A DNA stretch of 64,000 nucleotides from Prorocentrum cordatum. Taxonomy: Eukaryota; Sar; Dinophyceae; Prorocentrales; Prorocentraceae. Of the stretch, positions 38,612-48,511 are shown one piece after another. The notes under the pieces are model-generated. The model did not search any database. It worked only from the letters and a program-made list of their open reading frames with translations, and was not told the DNA's origin. The DNA lies in assembly GCA_963575745.1 (NCBI GenBank), contig CAUYUJ010021671.1:643223-707222 (forward strand). Direction: 5' to 3'. The translations under genes were made by a program, and so were the position numbers. Position 1 is the stretch's first letter, and each line of letters starts with the position of its first letter.

Positions 38612-41264
38612 GGGGTTGCGCGTCCCAGGGGGGGGATAGGTGCTCCAATAGGCGCTGAAGGCGTCTCATTGATATCCCAAGCTCTTCATGCAGGTCCCGC
38701 ACAGCTTTGTCCAGTTGCGGTATCGCGGCGGCCCGCGCTATCGTGCTCAGCACCCGATTCCACTCTTCTGCGGTGGGAGGACTGCCTGTGCCATCTGTGG
38801 CTTGGGTTTGCGCTTGTCTCAACGCGTGCGCCATTGCCTCGTGCTCTCGCCGCCAATCCGAATCCATGCACGGTGGGAGCTCTAGCCCGCTTCTCGGTGT
38901 GTCTCCTCGACCAAGGGGGTCGCTACTGCATCTTTCCACAGTGCCGAGAGGCGGTCTTCTGGCCTGGGCCGGTGGCGGGTCGGTTGAGCCCTGCGGGGGT
39001 GCGGTTGTCAGGGATCCCTCACTCCTCCTGCCCGCTGTCCTGGTGGCTTCTGGTGCGCTTCGCCTGCTCCTGGCAGCCTCTGGCGCCGCGGCCCTCCCGC
39101 TTCCTGCTGTGGGCTGCTCCGGGCTCGCTCGCGCGCCTGTTGGGGAGGTCGGATCACTTCTGGGGGGGTCTGTGGTAATGGCGGTCTCGGTACTGCCCGA
39201 GGCGCCCGTCCCGTTCTCTCCTGCTGGCGCAGCGGGGGCGTCCGTCGGCGCGGGGCCATCTGCACTCCCAGGGCTCCCCCCCCCTTCGGCTGGAGGTGCC
39301 TGGATCTGTCCTGCTACCCCGCTGGGTGGCGCGGGATTCACTGGGGTCACCCGCGGGGGCACTTGCCCGGTGTTACCTCCGCAGCTTCCGCCGCTGTCCA
39401 CCGCTCCGTCTCCTCCTGGCGTGCTGCCCAGGGATGGGGGTACCGCGGCCACGCCTGGTGCTGGCGCCGCTGCCTGTGGTTGTGTCCCACTCGCCTCTGC
39501 AGCCGGGCTGCCTTCAGCCCCGGTAGCGTCTCTGCTGGTTTGCTGGCCAGTCGCCAAAGGACCTGCACCCGCCTGTTCTGGTGGCGCTGTCATCGCCGCA
39601 GGGCACGCGGGGAGCGCTGTCGATCCTAGGTTTGGGGTGGCTGATGAGCTTTCGGCGCTGGCTTGCGTTCCTGCTGCGTCGGCCGCGGGGTTTACTCGGC
39701 TGCGACTTCTGCGACCTTCGGCACCTGGGGGGCCGACGCGCCTGTCTCCCGCATCCGCGGTTCTGGCCACCTGAGAGCCTCCTCTCCGACCCCGAGTCAC
39801 TCTGCCAGGGTCGTGGCGCTGCCGTTCTTCCCAGTGGAGGTTGGAGAGCCTGTTGATCAGGGCGTCCAGGGCGGTGGTGACATCTTCTGGGACGGGATGT
39901 GAAGTGGCGGCGTCCACTTCGGCTCCTCTCGATCCAGGGACTTCGAGCCATGGCTGGTGTGCCGAGTATGTGGCGTCAGGTTCGGGCGCGAGCCATTGTG
40001 TGAACGGGAGCTGTCTTGTGACTTCCTCTCGGATCCCGAGCTCACGAATGAGTTGCCACACGTGGTCACGGTCCAGGTTCCTCGGATTGGCAAGCTGCAG
40101 GATCCAAATGGCAGCGAACATGTCCCAGTTGTATCTCTGTATGGGTCGGCCTTCCAGCTGCCTGCGAATTTCGAGCGCGATCCGACGCTGCACACCTCGG
40201 GCCATGTCGTGGACCAATTGCTCAGGGACAACTGCGACAAACCTGCCCGGCATGCCTCGCGCGATTCCTACTGCATCCTCGTCTGCTCGTACCAGGTCGC
40301 CCGGGGAGGGTCTGCATGTGCTAACAATGACCTCGGCAGGCTCTGGGAAGTGGGTAGGTCTGGCTGGACCAGGGAGTGGGTTAAGAGAGGCGGTGGTGCG
40401 TCTGGGGAGAGGTTGCTGGACGGGCACGTTGACCTGCAATCCCATGGAGGCGGGGGACGGGGTCACCGCGGGAGTGGAGTCCAGGCGCGCGACGTGGATT
40501 GTGCCAGCGGCCAGCTGGAGCTTCAACCTGGCTTGTGGTATGTTTGCGCCTCTTGTGGCCGCTCTGATGTCTGCATCGGCGGGGAGGAGTATCGTCACCC
40601 AGGTGGGAACCGTGGTGAAGAGGAATCCTGCCTCGCCGCTAGTGGTAAGCTCTACTGCTCCCCCAGCAGCCACTGCCGCTAGGAGGTACTCCCCTGGCTG
40701 AAGAACAGTCTCGTAGTCCCGTAAGCCTTCTCCGAAGTACTCGCTGGGTAGCGCGTTAAGAGCGTTCCTTCTCATGGCCCTGGCATTGTCTCGTAGCCAG
40801 TCTCCTGTGAGGGCAGGTGGGGCGGCCCTGGTGTTGGCTGGGTGCGCCGCTCCATTCGGGCCGGCAGGTAGCGGCCAGAGTCGAGTTAATATCTGAGCGT
40901 TCGCTGAGCCCACTGCCGCCGAGTAGAGTCGAAGAGTGCTGTGCCCGGGGAGCCAAGCATTCGGGCGCATACTGCGTAGGTGCAGTTCTCCCAGTTGGGC
41001 GCCGTGCCTATCCATAGTGATGATTCGAGGATTTGGGGCTGTATGGCACGCCTGGGAGCTTGTCGGACGGAGGATCTGGCCAGCGCGTCCACGTGCTCCT
41101 GCTGTTCTCTGGAGACGGCGGCAGCTCTGTGCATGGGATCCCTGCTCGGTGTCGCAGGGAAGATCCTGATCGTTTGGGCGCCGACCACGATACAGCTGGT
41201 GCCGACAAAGGCCGCCGCCATGGCGTCCGCGGCCGCCAGGCGCATGCGGACTTGCGTCATGCAC
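38358..41264 (-). CDS. LINE ORF1 segment, Pro/Ala-rich, uncharacterised
   Basis: A 968-codon ORF. Good protein-like sequence begins around residue 80 (GHSTLRLYSAAVGSANAQIL), where the frame takes over from the 548-aa ORF near 40943-40951 (CCCGGGGAG). It runs through FVAVVPEQLVHDMARGVQRR and IQRYNWDMFAAIWILQLANP, then a long Ala/Pro/Ser/Gly-rich linker (about 500-790), and ends with a helix RVLSTIARAAAIPQLDKAVR. The last 110 residues are out of frame; the +1 switch to the methyltransferase ORF is in a G8 run at 38624-38635. No domain is recognised. A TGAAG hairpin lies at 38651-38665. Confidence 0.55.
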   Translation of the reverse strand: MHDASPHAPGGRGRHGGGLCRHQLYRGRRPNDQDLPCDTEQGSHAQSCRRLQRTAGARGRAGQILRPTSSQACHTAPNPRIITMDRHGAQLGELHLRSMRPNAWLPGHSTLRLYSAAVGSANAQILTRLWPLPAGPNGAAHPANTRAAPPALTGDWLRDNARAMRRNALNALPSEYFGEGLRDYETVLQPGEYLLAAVAAGGAVELTTSGEAGFLFTTVPTWVTILLPADADIRAATRGANIPQARLKLQLAAGTIHVARLDSTPAVTPSPASMGLQVNVPVQQPLPRRTTASLNPLPGPARPTHFPEPAEVIVSTCRPSPGDLVRADEDAVGIARGMPGRFVAVVPEQLVHDMARGVQRRIALEIRRQLEGRPIQRYNWDMFAAIWILQLANPRNLDRDHVWQLIRELGIREEVTRQLPFTQWLAPEPDATYSAHQPWLEVPGSRGAEVDAATSHPVPEDVTTALDALINRLSNLHWEERQRHDPGRVTRGRRGGSQVARTADAGDRRVGPPGAEGRRSRSRVNPAADAAGTQASAESSSATPNLGSTALPACPAAMTAPPEQAGAGPLATGQQTSRDATGAEGSPAAEASGTQPQAAAPAPGVAAVPPSLGSTPGGDGAVDSGGSCGGNTGQVPPRVTPVNPAPPSGVAGQIQAPPAEGGGSPGSADGPAPTDAPAAPAGENGTGASGSTETAITTDPPRSDPTSPTGARASPEQPTAGSGRAAAPEAARSRRSAPEATRTAGRRSEGSLTTAPPQGSTDPPPAQARRPPLGTVERCSSDPLGRGDTPRSGLELPPCMDSDWRREHEAMAHALRQAQTQATDGTGSPPTAEEWNRVLSTIARAAAIPQLDKAVRDLHEELGISMRRLQRLLEHLSPPWDAQPHGKKNAHTRCGTNGGRGLRPTPTARRQPSGAFGHRTGSRCPLPGPRTWHAPHYPACGRWPPMLRRQRPGLTGNGRGLRKEPPQN

Positions 41265-42532
41265 CTATAGTCCGAGACGTCGGGGAACCAGGCATACACG
41301 GTGGAGACTTGTTCGACCGTGTCGGGCCCGGTGGTGGCCTCTACGGCTTGCATGACGTCAGCAGGCCGTGTTTGTCCCATGTCAGCCAGGTTCCATCGCA
41401 GGTGGAAGCCGCCCTCGGGGTCGGAGAGGCGTGCAAAGGAGGGTCCCCCGTCCCAGGGTCCTTCCAGGAGGATTCGGCGCGGTCCCAGGGCTGGCGTGGA
41501 GGATTCTTCTCCAAATATACGCGGGGGCTCGTCGCGAAGGTGCCTTAGGACAGGGGCGGCGATCCTTTCAAGAGTAGCAAGGAGAAGCAGCCCTGTTCCA
41601 CAGATCCCTACTCTGTGCCCCATGGCCCCAGCTGTCGCAGAAGCTATGGCACGCGCCAGGCACGCTGCTCTAGGGGGGACTGGGATGTGCACTGAGTCGC
41701 TCGTCTCGTGGGCTCTCCAAATGCACGCGGTGGAGTGGGCCAGCGTGGTAATTTGCGCTGCTGCCTGCAGGTTGTCCAGGGGAGCACGGAGGCCGTCGTT
41801 TCCGATCATGGGTCTCTCTGTCCGACAGCGAAGTACATGATGGAAGAGCATCTCGAGCCCTTGGTACCTTAGCAGCTCGCCCCGAGGAAGCTGCACTCTC
41901 GTGGTGACCCATTCGGCTGTAAGTCTACCGTTGCTGGATTGTCTCAGCTCCTCCTTCCACCTGATGATCTGCGCGACGACGCCGTCGTTGCCGCTCTCAG
42001 GGGTGAGAACGTGGAGAGCGTCGGAGGTGTCTCCAGATCTCCCTCCCCAGTGCACGACTATAGACGGGGGGAGAATCGTGCGAAGTGCCCTGCCTGCTAT
42101 GTCGAACTGTGCCGCGAACAGTTGCTGCATCGGCGGGCTGGGTTTGCCCGTTCGATAGGGGTAGCCAATCGGGACGAGGTGTGTGATCTTGCTGGTCGCT
42201 CTGAACCCCCACTGTGCGTTCGCCAGGGTCGCAAGCTCAATAGGGTCCAGCCCTCCAGGGGATGGCACTCCCTCGGTGGCCAGGGAAAGGACACAGCACG
42301 GACCTCCCGCTGAAGAGGCTGCCGCCAATGCGGCGTCCATCTGTGAGGCTTGTGCATCTACCATGAAGATCGTTGGGGCGGAGGTCCCAGGGGGCCTGGC
42401 CTCTGCGCTCCGTGACCAGGGCTTTGATCTGCTCCCACGCATCAGGGCCTGCGAGGGCAAAGGTGACCCCAGTTTCATCGGCGACTCGGTCACCAACGCA
42501 TGTCGTTCTGGAGACCACCAGATCGGCTCCAA
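40886..42532 (-). CDS. LINE ORF1 segment, uncharacterised
   Basis: A 548-codon ORF. True homology appears to start near residue 48 (TSAPTIFMVDAQASQMDAAL), after a +1 switch from the RING ORF at 42386-42394 (CCCAGGGGG). Protein-like features are LIPIGYPYRTGKPSPP-type strands and a central helix-rich segment (AACLARAIASATAGAMGHRV). It ends near SSLWIGTAPNWENCTYAVCA before switching frame near 40947. No catalytic motif is seen. It is intelligible only as one part of a giant ORF1 protein. Confidence 0.5.
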   Translation of the reverse strand: MEPIWWSPERHALVTESPMKLGSPLPSQALMRGSRSKPWSRSAEARPPGTSAPTIFMVDAQASQMDAALAAASSAGGPCCVLSLATEGVPSPGGLDPIELATLANAQWGFRATSKITHLVPIGYPYRTGKPSPPMQQLFAAQFDIAGRALRTILPPSIVVHWGGRSGDTSDALHVLTPESGNDGVVAQIIRWKEELRQSSNGRLTAEWVTTRVQLPRGELLRYQGLEMLFHHVLRCRTERPMIGNDGLRAPLDNLQAAAQITTLAHSTACIWRAHETSDSVHIPVPPRAACLARAIASATAGAMGHRVGICGTGLLLLATLERIAAPVLRHLRDEPPRIFGEESSTPALGPRRILLEGPWDGGPSFARLSDPEGGFHLRWNLADMGQTRPADVMQAVEATTGPDTVEQVSTVYAWFPDVSDYRCMTQVRMRLAAADAMAAAFVGTSCIVVGAQTIRIFPATPSRDPMHRAAAVSREQQEHVDALARSSVRQAPRRAIQPQILESSLWIGTAPNWENCTYAVCARMLGSPGTALFDSTRRQWAQRTLRY

Positions 42533-45488
42533 TGTCTCGCACTGCCGTGATCAGTAGGCTCACGGGGAACCGCAGCTGCCCTCTCTTCCTGAGCTCGTCC
42601 TCGGGAGGATTCCGTCCGAGAAGCAGGGCCCATCTTCCAAATGTGATCCGCGGAGTTTGTCGTATCCTGTCAGCCCTGCTGGTGGGACCGGGAGGTCCTG
42701 CTGGTGGTGAAGATCCAGGGCTTTGCGGGCTGTCCTGCGTATCGTCATGGTCCGGGCCGGCTCCGCCCTCGGGTGGCCTCCCATCCACATCCATTGGGGC
42801 TTGCTCCGTCTCCTGTGCGGTCCTCCTCTCGCTCACATGCTCGTGGATCCTGCGCATGTCGGCAAGCGTGACATACGTGTGGGGCCGTCGAATTGCCAGC
42901 GTTTGTGCTCTAAGGCAGTCAAGGTCTGGGGCCACCTGCCTGACAGCTTCGGCTAGCTCGTGTAGGCCCAGGAACGGCTGTAGCGGGGCTAGGGCACCGT
43001 CCCGTAGTTGCAGTAGGTCTGGAGACACCGCAACAACAGCGGCGTCGGCGTCACAGGCTCGTCCGGGCAGTCTTACGATGATACTACCCCTGTCGTTCGA
43101 ACGGCAGCTGGGGCAGTTTACTGGGAAGCATCTTCCGTAGGTATCGGCCTGGGTCGGCTGGCTCACTCCCCACTGACTCAGACACTCACCATGGAACAAA
43201 TGGCCGCATAGCATAAGGACTTCCACGGTGCCCAGAATGTTCTCGCTGCAGATCATGCATAAGGGAGTGCCTTCGCCGAGATCCCAGGAGGGGACCTCCA
43301 CGGCATCCATGTTTTCTGAGGGGAGTCTGGCGTTGTCTCCAGGGGGCTGGCCGATCCGGGCAAGGCCCTCTCCCAGGCTCTCGATGAGGGCTCTGGCGGA
43401 GACGCTCGCCTCAAGATGCGTCAGACAGGCCTCCTCGCCTAGGTGACTGATGAGGGCCTGTATTTGCACGCTACTGAGTTCGGAGTATGGCGTCAGATTG
43501 GCCCCTGGTGCCTCTCTGTTGAGGCAGGTGACCACGTCTTCCGGTGTGTGCATTTCAGCTCTCGTCATCCACCGATAGATTACATCGTAGGGCCGGGAGT
43601 CCAACACTCGCACCGTCAGTACTGGCCTCAGGAGGGGGAAGTAATGTGGGGCCAGGCAGAGCCACAGGGCTTTAGAGATCCAGGAGCCTGGTTGCGCATT
43701 GGCTCTGTGGTCTAGCAGCATGCTCTGTGCGAGGCACTGCGCCTGATCGCCGTTGACGGAAGTCCTTCCTTCGGGCGCGGGCATGGTGCCCCTGCCTGCG
43801 CCTTCCTCATCTCGTTGCCTGGCGTCTAGCGAGCGGATGAGCCTGTCCAGGTGCTCCTGTCTCGTGCTGCCTGGTGGTAGTCTACCCTGGGGGAGAGCAC
43901 CTTGCGCCCGATTGAGCAGTTGTCGTATGTCTGCGTGCCAGGGAGTGGTCGTGCTCGCAGCTTCCACCGCCGCGTCCTCTGCTCCACGCTGCGCCCTTCC
44001 TACATGCGTCGGTCCTTGGTTCCTCAGATTCGTTCTCTGTTCGTCCCTGGCTTGCTCCGCTCGCGCTCTTGCTCCCGCTTCGACTGCCTGCCGGTCCCCT
44101 GACAAGATGGCGGACTGGAGGGAGTGACTCGCGTCTAGGTGCTCCATCATCCACTCCTGAAGCCGCGGCGCGATATAACTGCCCGCTTCGGGCGCATCAA
44201 GTGTGGATCCAGTGGCCCTGGAGGATGTGTCTGCCTCTGCAGCAAGGACCACCTGGGCGTCCCTGTACGACAGGACGCCTCGCGCTCTCCACCATGTGGC
44301 TGCCCGATCGATGATGTTAGTATTGATATTGATGGACCTAAACGCCTGCTCGAGAACGATGCGACCCCTGCTCGTGGCAGTGCCCCAGATGAACGGAACC
44401 AAGATCCGGCTCCACTGCGTGCCTGGGGTGACGGTGTTACTGGCCACCATTCTCCTGATTCGGCGGACCTCGTCGACAAAAGCTCCTCGCTGGGCAAGTT
44501 CAGCGGGGGAGAGGCCTTGCATGGGATCAGGGGGAGGCCTATATTGGGCTGTTCCTCTGCTTCCATCTTCGCTACTAGAGCTTCTTCCGCCATCCCTGGA
44601 GTCGTCCACGTCCATGGGGGCGCCTCCGCCACTGGGTCGAACCGTATGCGCGTACTCTCGAGCACAGCTGTCTGCACCTAAGCGTCGGATGACGGCATCG
44701 GTAACGAGGTTTCCCAGGGGGGGTCCTTGTCCCATTTGGGCACGTAGCAGGCGCCATTCGGTGCGGGCTGCGGCCTGTAGCGCACCTCTCATAACCTCAG
44801 CTGCCTGAGCGTGGGGGCTGTCTCTGGCGTGCCACCAGCGCCTACTCAGGTCTACGTCATTTCGGGTATCGCTTATTGCCTGGTCGAGGTAGTCGCCGCC
44901 AATGGTGTTGTTTAGCCAGCTCAGATCATCCAGGTCCACCACTGTGTTCGGTCCTATCGCGATCATCGTGGTTGGCCTGTTCATTGGGGGACCCCTCCAG
45001 TGCGGTGGTGGGTGCGCGATAGAATCTTCGCGATAGAGCTGCGGTGGGAACCAACCGCCGAGTCGTCCATCGGGGCACGTCCTAAGGACTCGTCGTACTC
45101 TTAAGCAGGCCTCAAGGGCCCAGGACTCTGGCGCGGAGCAAAGCAGGGCGAGGGTGGCCACTGCTGGGCGCAGTTGCATCTCATCTCCAAGGTCTGCTCT
45201 GTCGATGAAGCCGCAGTTGGCCCATGTGCCGGTTTGGGACGCCATGTGCCTCCAGGCTCCCAGAAGCTCACCCACGAGCCAGGTCGGGGTAAAATCCGTG
45301 GGGCCCGGCTGAGCTGGAAAGTAGAGGTGCTCTGCGATTGGGGCGTATCGCATGCCTGCCCTGACCATCTGAAGTTGCAGGGAGCTATCAAGGAGGTCGA
45401 GGGCGTGCCTGTTGAGTGGCTGGCCCGTTTCCGCGCTGGGGTGAACCTGGTGGGGGTCGCCCGACTGCTGCTCGCCTCCGCTGTAGCT
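42237..45488 (-). CDS. LINE ORF1 segment with RING-H2 finger
   Basis: This frame is open from directly after the TGA at 45489-45491 (SYSGGEQQSGDPHQ...) through the M at 45368. Around residues 704-755 is a RING-H2-type cluster: CMICSENILGTVEVLMLCGH, LFHGECLSQW, then CPSCRSNDRG about 25 residues later (C-x2-C, C-x-H-x2-H-x2-C, C-x2-C). RING domains usually recruit E2 enzymes for ubiquitination; in a retroelement this might counter or recruit host factors, which is speculation. An Asp/Ser-rich acidic patch lies at about 250-270. The final 50 residues are out of frame. Confidence 0.65.
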   Translation of the reverse strand, partial: SYSGGEQQSGDPHQVHPSAETGQPLNRHALDLLDSSLQLQMVRAGMRYAPIAEHLYFPAQPGPTDFTPTWLVGELLGAWRHMASQTGTWANCGFIDRADLGDEMQLRPAVATLALLCSAPESWALEACLRVRRVLRTCPDGRLGGWFPPQLYREDSIAHPPPHWRGPPMNRPTTMIAIGPNTVVDLDDLSWLNNTIGGDYLDQAISDTRNDVDLSRRWWHARDSPHAQAAEVMRGALQAAARTEWRLLRAQMGQGPPLGNLVTDAVIRRLGADSCAREYAHTVRPSGGGAPMDVDDSRDGGRSSSSEDGSRGTAQYRPPPDPMQGLSPAELAQRGAFVDEVRRIRRMVASNTVTPGTQWSRILVPFIWGTATSRGRIVLEQAFRSININTNIIDRAATWWRARGVLSYRDAQVVLAAEADTSSRATGSTLDAPEAGSYIAPRLQEWMMEHLDASHSLQSAILSGDRQAVEAGARARAEQARDEQRTNLRNQGPTHVGRAQRGAEDAAVEAASTTTPWHADIRQLLNRAQGALPQGRLPPGSTRQEHLDRLIRSLDARQRDEEGAGRGTMPAPEGRTSVNGDQAQCLAQSMLLDHRANAQPGSWISKALWLCLAPHYFPLLRPVLTVRVLDSRPYDVIYRWMTRAEMHTPEDVVTCLNREAPGANLTPYSELSSVQIQALISHLGEEACLTHLEASVSARALIESLGEGLARIGQPPGDNARLPSENMDAVEVPSWDLGEGTPLCMICSENILGTVEVLMLCGHLFHGECLSQWGVSQPTQADTYGRCFPVNCPSCRSNDRGSIIVRLPGRACDADAAVVAVSPDLLQLRDGALAPLQPFLGLHELAEAVRQVAPDLDCLRAQTLAIRRPHTYVTLADMRRIHEHVSERRTAQETEQAPMDVDGRPPEGGAGPDHDDTQDSPQSPGSSPPAGPPGPTSRADRIRQTPRITFGRWALLLGRNPPEDELRKRGQLRFPVSLLITAVRDIGADLVVSRTTCVGDRVADETGVTFALAGPDAWEQIKALVTERRGQAPWDLRPNDLHGRCTSLTDGRRIGGSLFSGRSVLCPFPGHRGSAIPWRAGPY

Positions 45489-47709
45489 TCACGGGTTGGC
45501 CAACCTCAGGCAGGTGATGCAGCGTCGGCCCGCCGGGTCTCGAAGCATCCACGATCCGCAGAAGTCGCACCGTTGAGTCGGGCAAAAGAAGTCCCGTAGC
45601 AGCAGGCGGTGCGCCGTGGTGGACCAGGGCCACGCGTTGTCATTTCTGTCGCCACCTTGGATCGGTACCCCGGGGATGCCGGTTGTGCTGGCCGTCACTC
45701 CTGTTAGAGCTGGCTCTGCCCATGGTACGGGGCCTCTACCTGATTGTCGTCTCGAGTGTGCGTCGTCGCCAACCCGTTCGAGATTGCCCCTCCTGGTGGC
45801 CCACTGTCTGATGTCCCCGTGGTCCGGAAAATGAACTATGTTTTGTCTGCGCTCGTGAATTAGGACTCTGTACGCGTAAGCTCTGGTCTCGTCGTCCATG
45901 GGGTCTTGGGCGCCGTCTGGCCGGTCGGGGCCGCTGCTGTGCAGTGGCACAGCATCACGGGGAGGCCTGGTGGGCGAGAGCATGTTGCTCGTGTCGTATC
46001 CATTCGGAGGCTCCATCCCGATGTCGCAATGGTGCGCTGCGGTAGTCATGACGGCGTACTCGAGACGTGCTAGTTGCATTTCCACCACGGAGGGGTCGTC
46101 CGCGCCCAGTCTTTCCATCCTTACAAAGGGGTCGTGAGTGACACTCGCGAAGCGGAAGGTTAGCACCTGCGTCGGATCAGGTTGAGCACCCCCTAAGCGT
46201 CCTTCGTGGTCCCCGCCTGTGACTGGCCAGACCAGCCAGGAGAGGTCCATGATGGCGGGGGCTGGTGCCGAGGTGGCTCGCTGCGATCCGAACCCAAGGA
46301 GGAGAGCGTCGTTTGGGACCGCTCGCAGGGGGCTGCCTTCCCGTATGCCAGGATGACCAGGGCGATGCCCCCTCCACGCGTGGTGGGTGAGGAGCTGCAG
46401 GTTACTGGTTTGGTCTGCGGTTCTAGGTGCCCCTCGGCCGGGGATTTCACGCCAGGGGCCGTCGATGCGTACTAGGTGGCGACGGAGGGCATTCATGGTG
46501 CCTCCCCTGCCTGTGACCCTAGGGTCAGCGACGCGTGGCCCACACATGGGTCCATCAGCCTCTCGACTGACTGCCCAGACTGCGTTCGTGTGTCCGGTGG
46601 CGTCCATCCATCGAGCACGCATGTCGGTTGCATACTGCCCCCTCTCTCTATGGGCCTGGCTGGTGTCATCCTCAGCGTCAGTGGGGGCGTCCTGGCTAGC
46701 CATCCAAAGTTCCTCCTCCAGGGCTAGGTCTGGAGAAGGGAAGGGGAGTGGGATGGGCGTACTGGGCGTCCTGGGAGCCGCGCGCCTCAACACGAACGGA
46801 GAACCGTTGGCAGTCCTGATGAGGGGCCCACGGCCCACCCCTTGGGACGGGTCTTCGCGGCCATGGCCACTGCCGCCCGGCATGGCGTCTGCATGCTCCA
46901 ACCCAGGGGGGGGGCCAGGAGAGGAGTGGATGGGGCGGGGGCGGGTAGGCGAGGAGGGGGAGACGCAGGGTGGTTCAGCGGCGACGATCGGGGGTCCGAT
47001 GCGATCGATCAGATCGACCAAGTAGCCCACTTCGTGGGCAGGGTCGGGTGGGACCCTGCTGGCGTCGGACGCGCGGGGTCGACCCGTGGGAACGGCCGTT
47101 GTCGATCCCAGGGAGGATTGGCCGTGGCCGCTCGTTTCGGCGCTGTCTGCAGCCAGACGCGCCACTCTGTAGCCCCTGTCGAGCGCAGCGTTCAGTGTGC
47201 TCGTCGCGCCCGCCCCAGCCGTTTCCTGTTCAACTCTTCCTGGCTGAAGGCCAGTCCCATCGGCGAGGTCAACGACATGGGGGCTGGGTGCTACTGCCGT
47301 AGTGACGCCCATGTCTCCAGGGAGGGGAGCGGCGGTGTCATGGCGGCAGCCACCTAGATCGCCTGTAGCGCCGAATGCGCCAGCCGCGCGATCATCGACG
47401 CGCCCTCTCTGGTTCGGCCCCATTGGGGAGCCTAGCGCTTCCATGACTACGTCGGCGGTATCGGCCGTGCGCCCGCCGCTGGCCTGGGAGTCCGCCTGCT
47501 GGGGGAGGCCCTGAGTTGCTTCACCAGGGATGGCTGGGGGCTCGATGCGGCCGCCACTCATGGCCACGGTCCCTGCGGCGCTCTCCGCGTCCATGGGCAT
47601 CGTCCCTGGTTCTCGAGCTGAAGGCTCGTCCCTTCTGCGACTGTCAGATGCGCCTTGTAGACTCGAGCTGCAGGTTCGTCCCGCCTGTGACTCCCGAGCT
47701 GAAGGCTCG
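45489..47709 (-). CDS. LINE ORF1 segment with C-terminal zinc ribbon
   Basis: It continues the ORF1 protein after the DIRS insertion. The first residues of the long ORF (to 47710) come from the inserted element; host sequence resumes at EPSARESQAGRTCSSSLQ. A disordered Pro/Ser/Gly-rich region follows, then better-ordered sequence with TFRFASVTHDPFVRMERLGA and MQLARLEYAVMTTAAHHCDI. It ends CPTQRCDFCGSWMLRDPAGR and RCITCLRLANP, a four-Cys zinc ribbon, followed by TGA (45489-45491). The next ORF lies in the same frame immediately beyond that stop. Confidence 0.6.
47614..47709. repeat. CGAGC-TGAAG-GCTCG hairpin repeats at the DIRS left flank
   Basis: Hairpins with CGAGC/GCTCG stems occur at 47614-47628 and 47695-47709, with a variant (loop TGCAG, one G.T pair) at 47664-47678. 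They are spaced by CCCGCCTGTGACTCC and CTTCTG-type spacers, continuing the array at 55183-55309 across the DIRS insertion. Confidence 0.85.
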
Positions 47710-47949
47710 TTTATGTTTGTACAGCTGCGGGGAGGGGCCAGCCACAAGAGGGGGTCGGGCGGAGGCCTCCGACAGGAGTGCCGAGTGAAAGAGCGAAACA
47801 TTTTCCACACCAGTGGGCAACCTCGCCCGAAGATCTTGCAAACACGAATCTCGAGAGATGCAAGGCGTGCACCGACTCGGGCCGATGCCCGAGCAGGCCC
47901 GCGATCTACATCACGGGGCACGCCAAGAACTAAAGTTAATCGTGATTAC
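47710..47949 (-). repeat. DIRS B2 repeat (3' terminus)
   Basis: Starts TTTATGTTTGTACAGCTGCG and ends near AAAGTTAATCGTGATTACC. It is matched over its length by B1 at 48070-48309 with few differences. Confidence 0.9.
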
Positions 47950-47973
47950 CCTTCACAAGGGCAGGGGGGGCGG

Positions 47974-48069
47974 GACCGAAAAAGCTATGAGCACATACAA
48001 AGATAAGGAGAGTACAGACGGCCCTCGACCCCGCACTCTGAGACATAAAAGATTGTTTGAAAACAATTA
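47974..48069 (-). repeat. DIRS A2 repeat (internal)
   Basis: GACCGAAAAAGCTATGAGC through GATTGTTTGAAAACAATTA. It is nearly identical to A1 at 55051-55147, which differs at a few positions and ends CAGGTA. Confidence 0.9.
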
Positions 48070-48309
48070 TTTATGTTTGTACAGCTACGGGGAGGGGCCA
48101 GCCACAAGAGGGGGTCGGGCGGAGGCCTCCGACATGAGTGCCGAGTGAAAGAGCGAACCATTTTCCACACCAGTGGGCGACCTCGCCCGAAGATCCTGCA
48201 AACGCGAATCTCGAGAGATGCAAGGCGTGCACCGACTCGGGCCGATGCCCGAGCAGGCCCGCAATCTACATCACGGGGCACGCCAAGAACTAAAGTTAAT
48301 CGTGATTGC
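48070..48309 (-). repeat. DIRS B1 repeat (internal)
   Basis: Directly abuts A2 and duplicates B2. The A2-B1 junction (AACAATTA|TTTATG) shows how a circular intermediate would join the element ends. Confidence 0.9.
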
Positions 48310-48511
48310 CCGTCCACGCCGCATCGCAAGCATCTGGCCCGACGGGCCCTCAGCCTGCTTCCAAAATCAGCAAACCAATAGGGAGGGGGGGGAGGGAAAC
48401 AAGGATAAAGCTTAAAAGACTCAGACTTACCCCCTTATGGCTAGCCCACAAGTTCCCCATTACTGACTGTGAGAGCGAGGCGGAGGGAGGAGACAGCAGC
48501 GGCGCCAACGC

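Noticed and set aside
39499-39517. GGGCTG-CCTT-CAGCCC as a member of the TGAAG hairpin family
   Set aside because: The stem register and four-base loop differ, so it was not counted.
38707-39774. 355-codon plus-strand ORF rich in Ala/Gly/Leu
   Set aside because: Antisense shadow of the Pro/Ala linker of the LINE ORF1.
35388-45491. Reassigned UGA code
   Set aside because: Several other ORFs end naturally at TGA (for example helicase tail at 3914) and the disruptions include TAG and frame breaks; decay is more likely.
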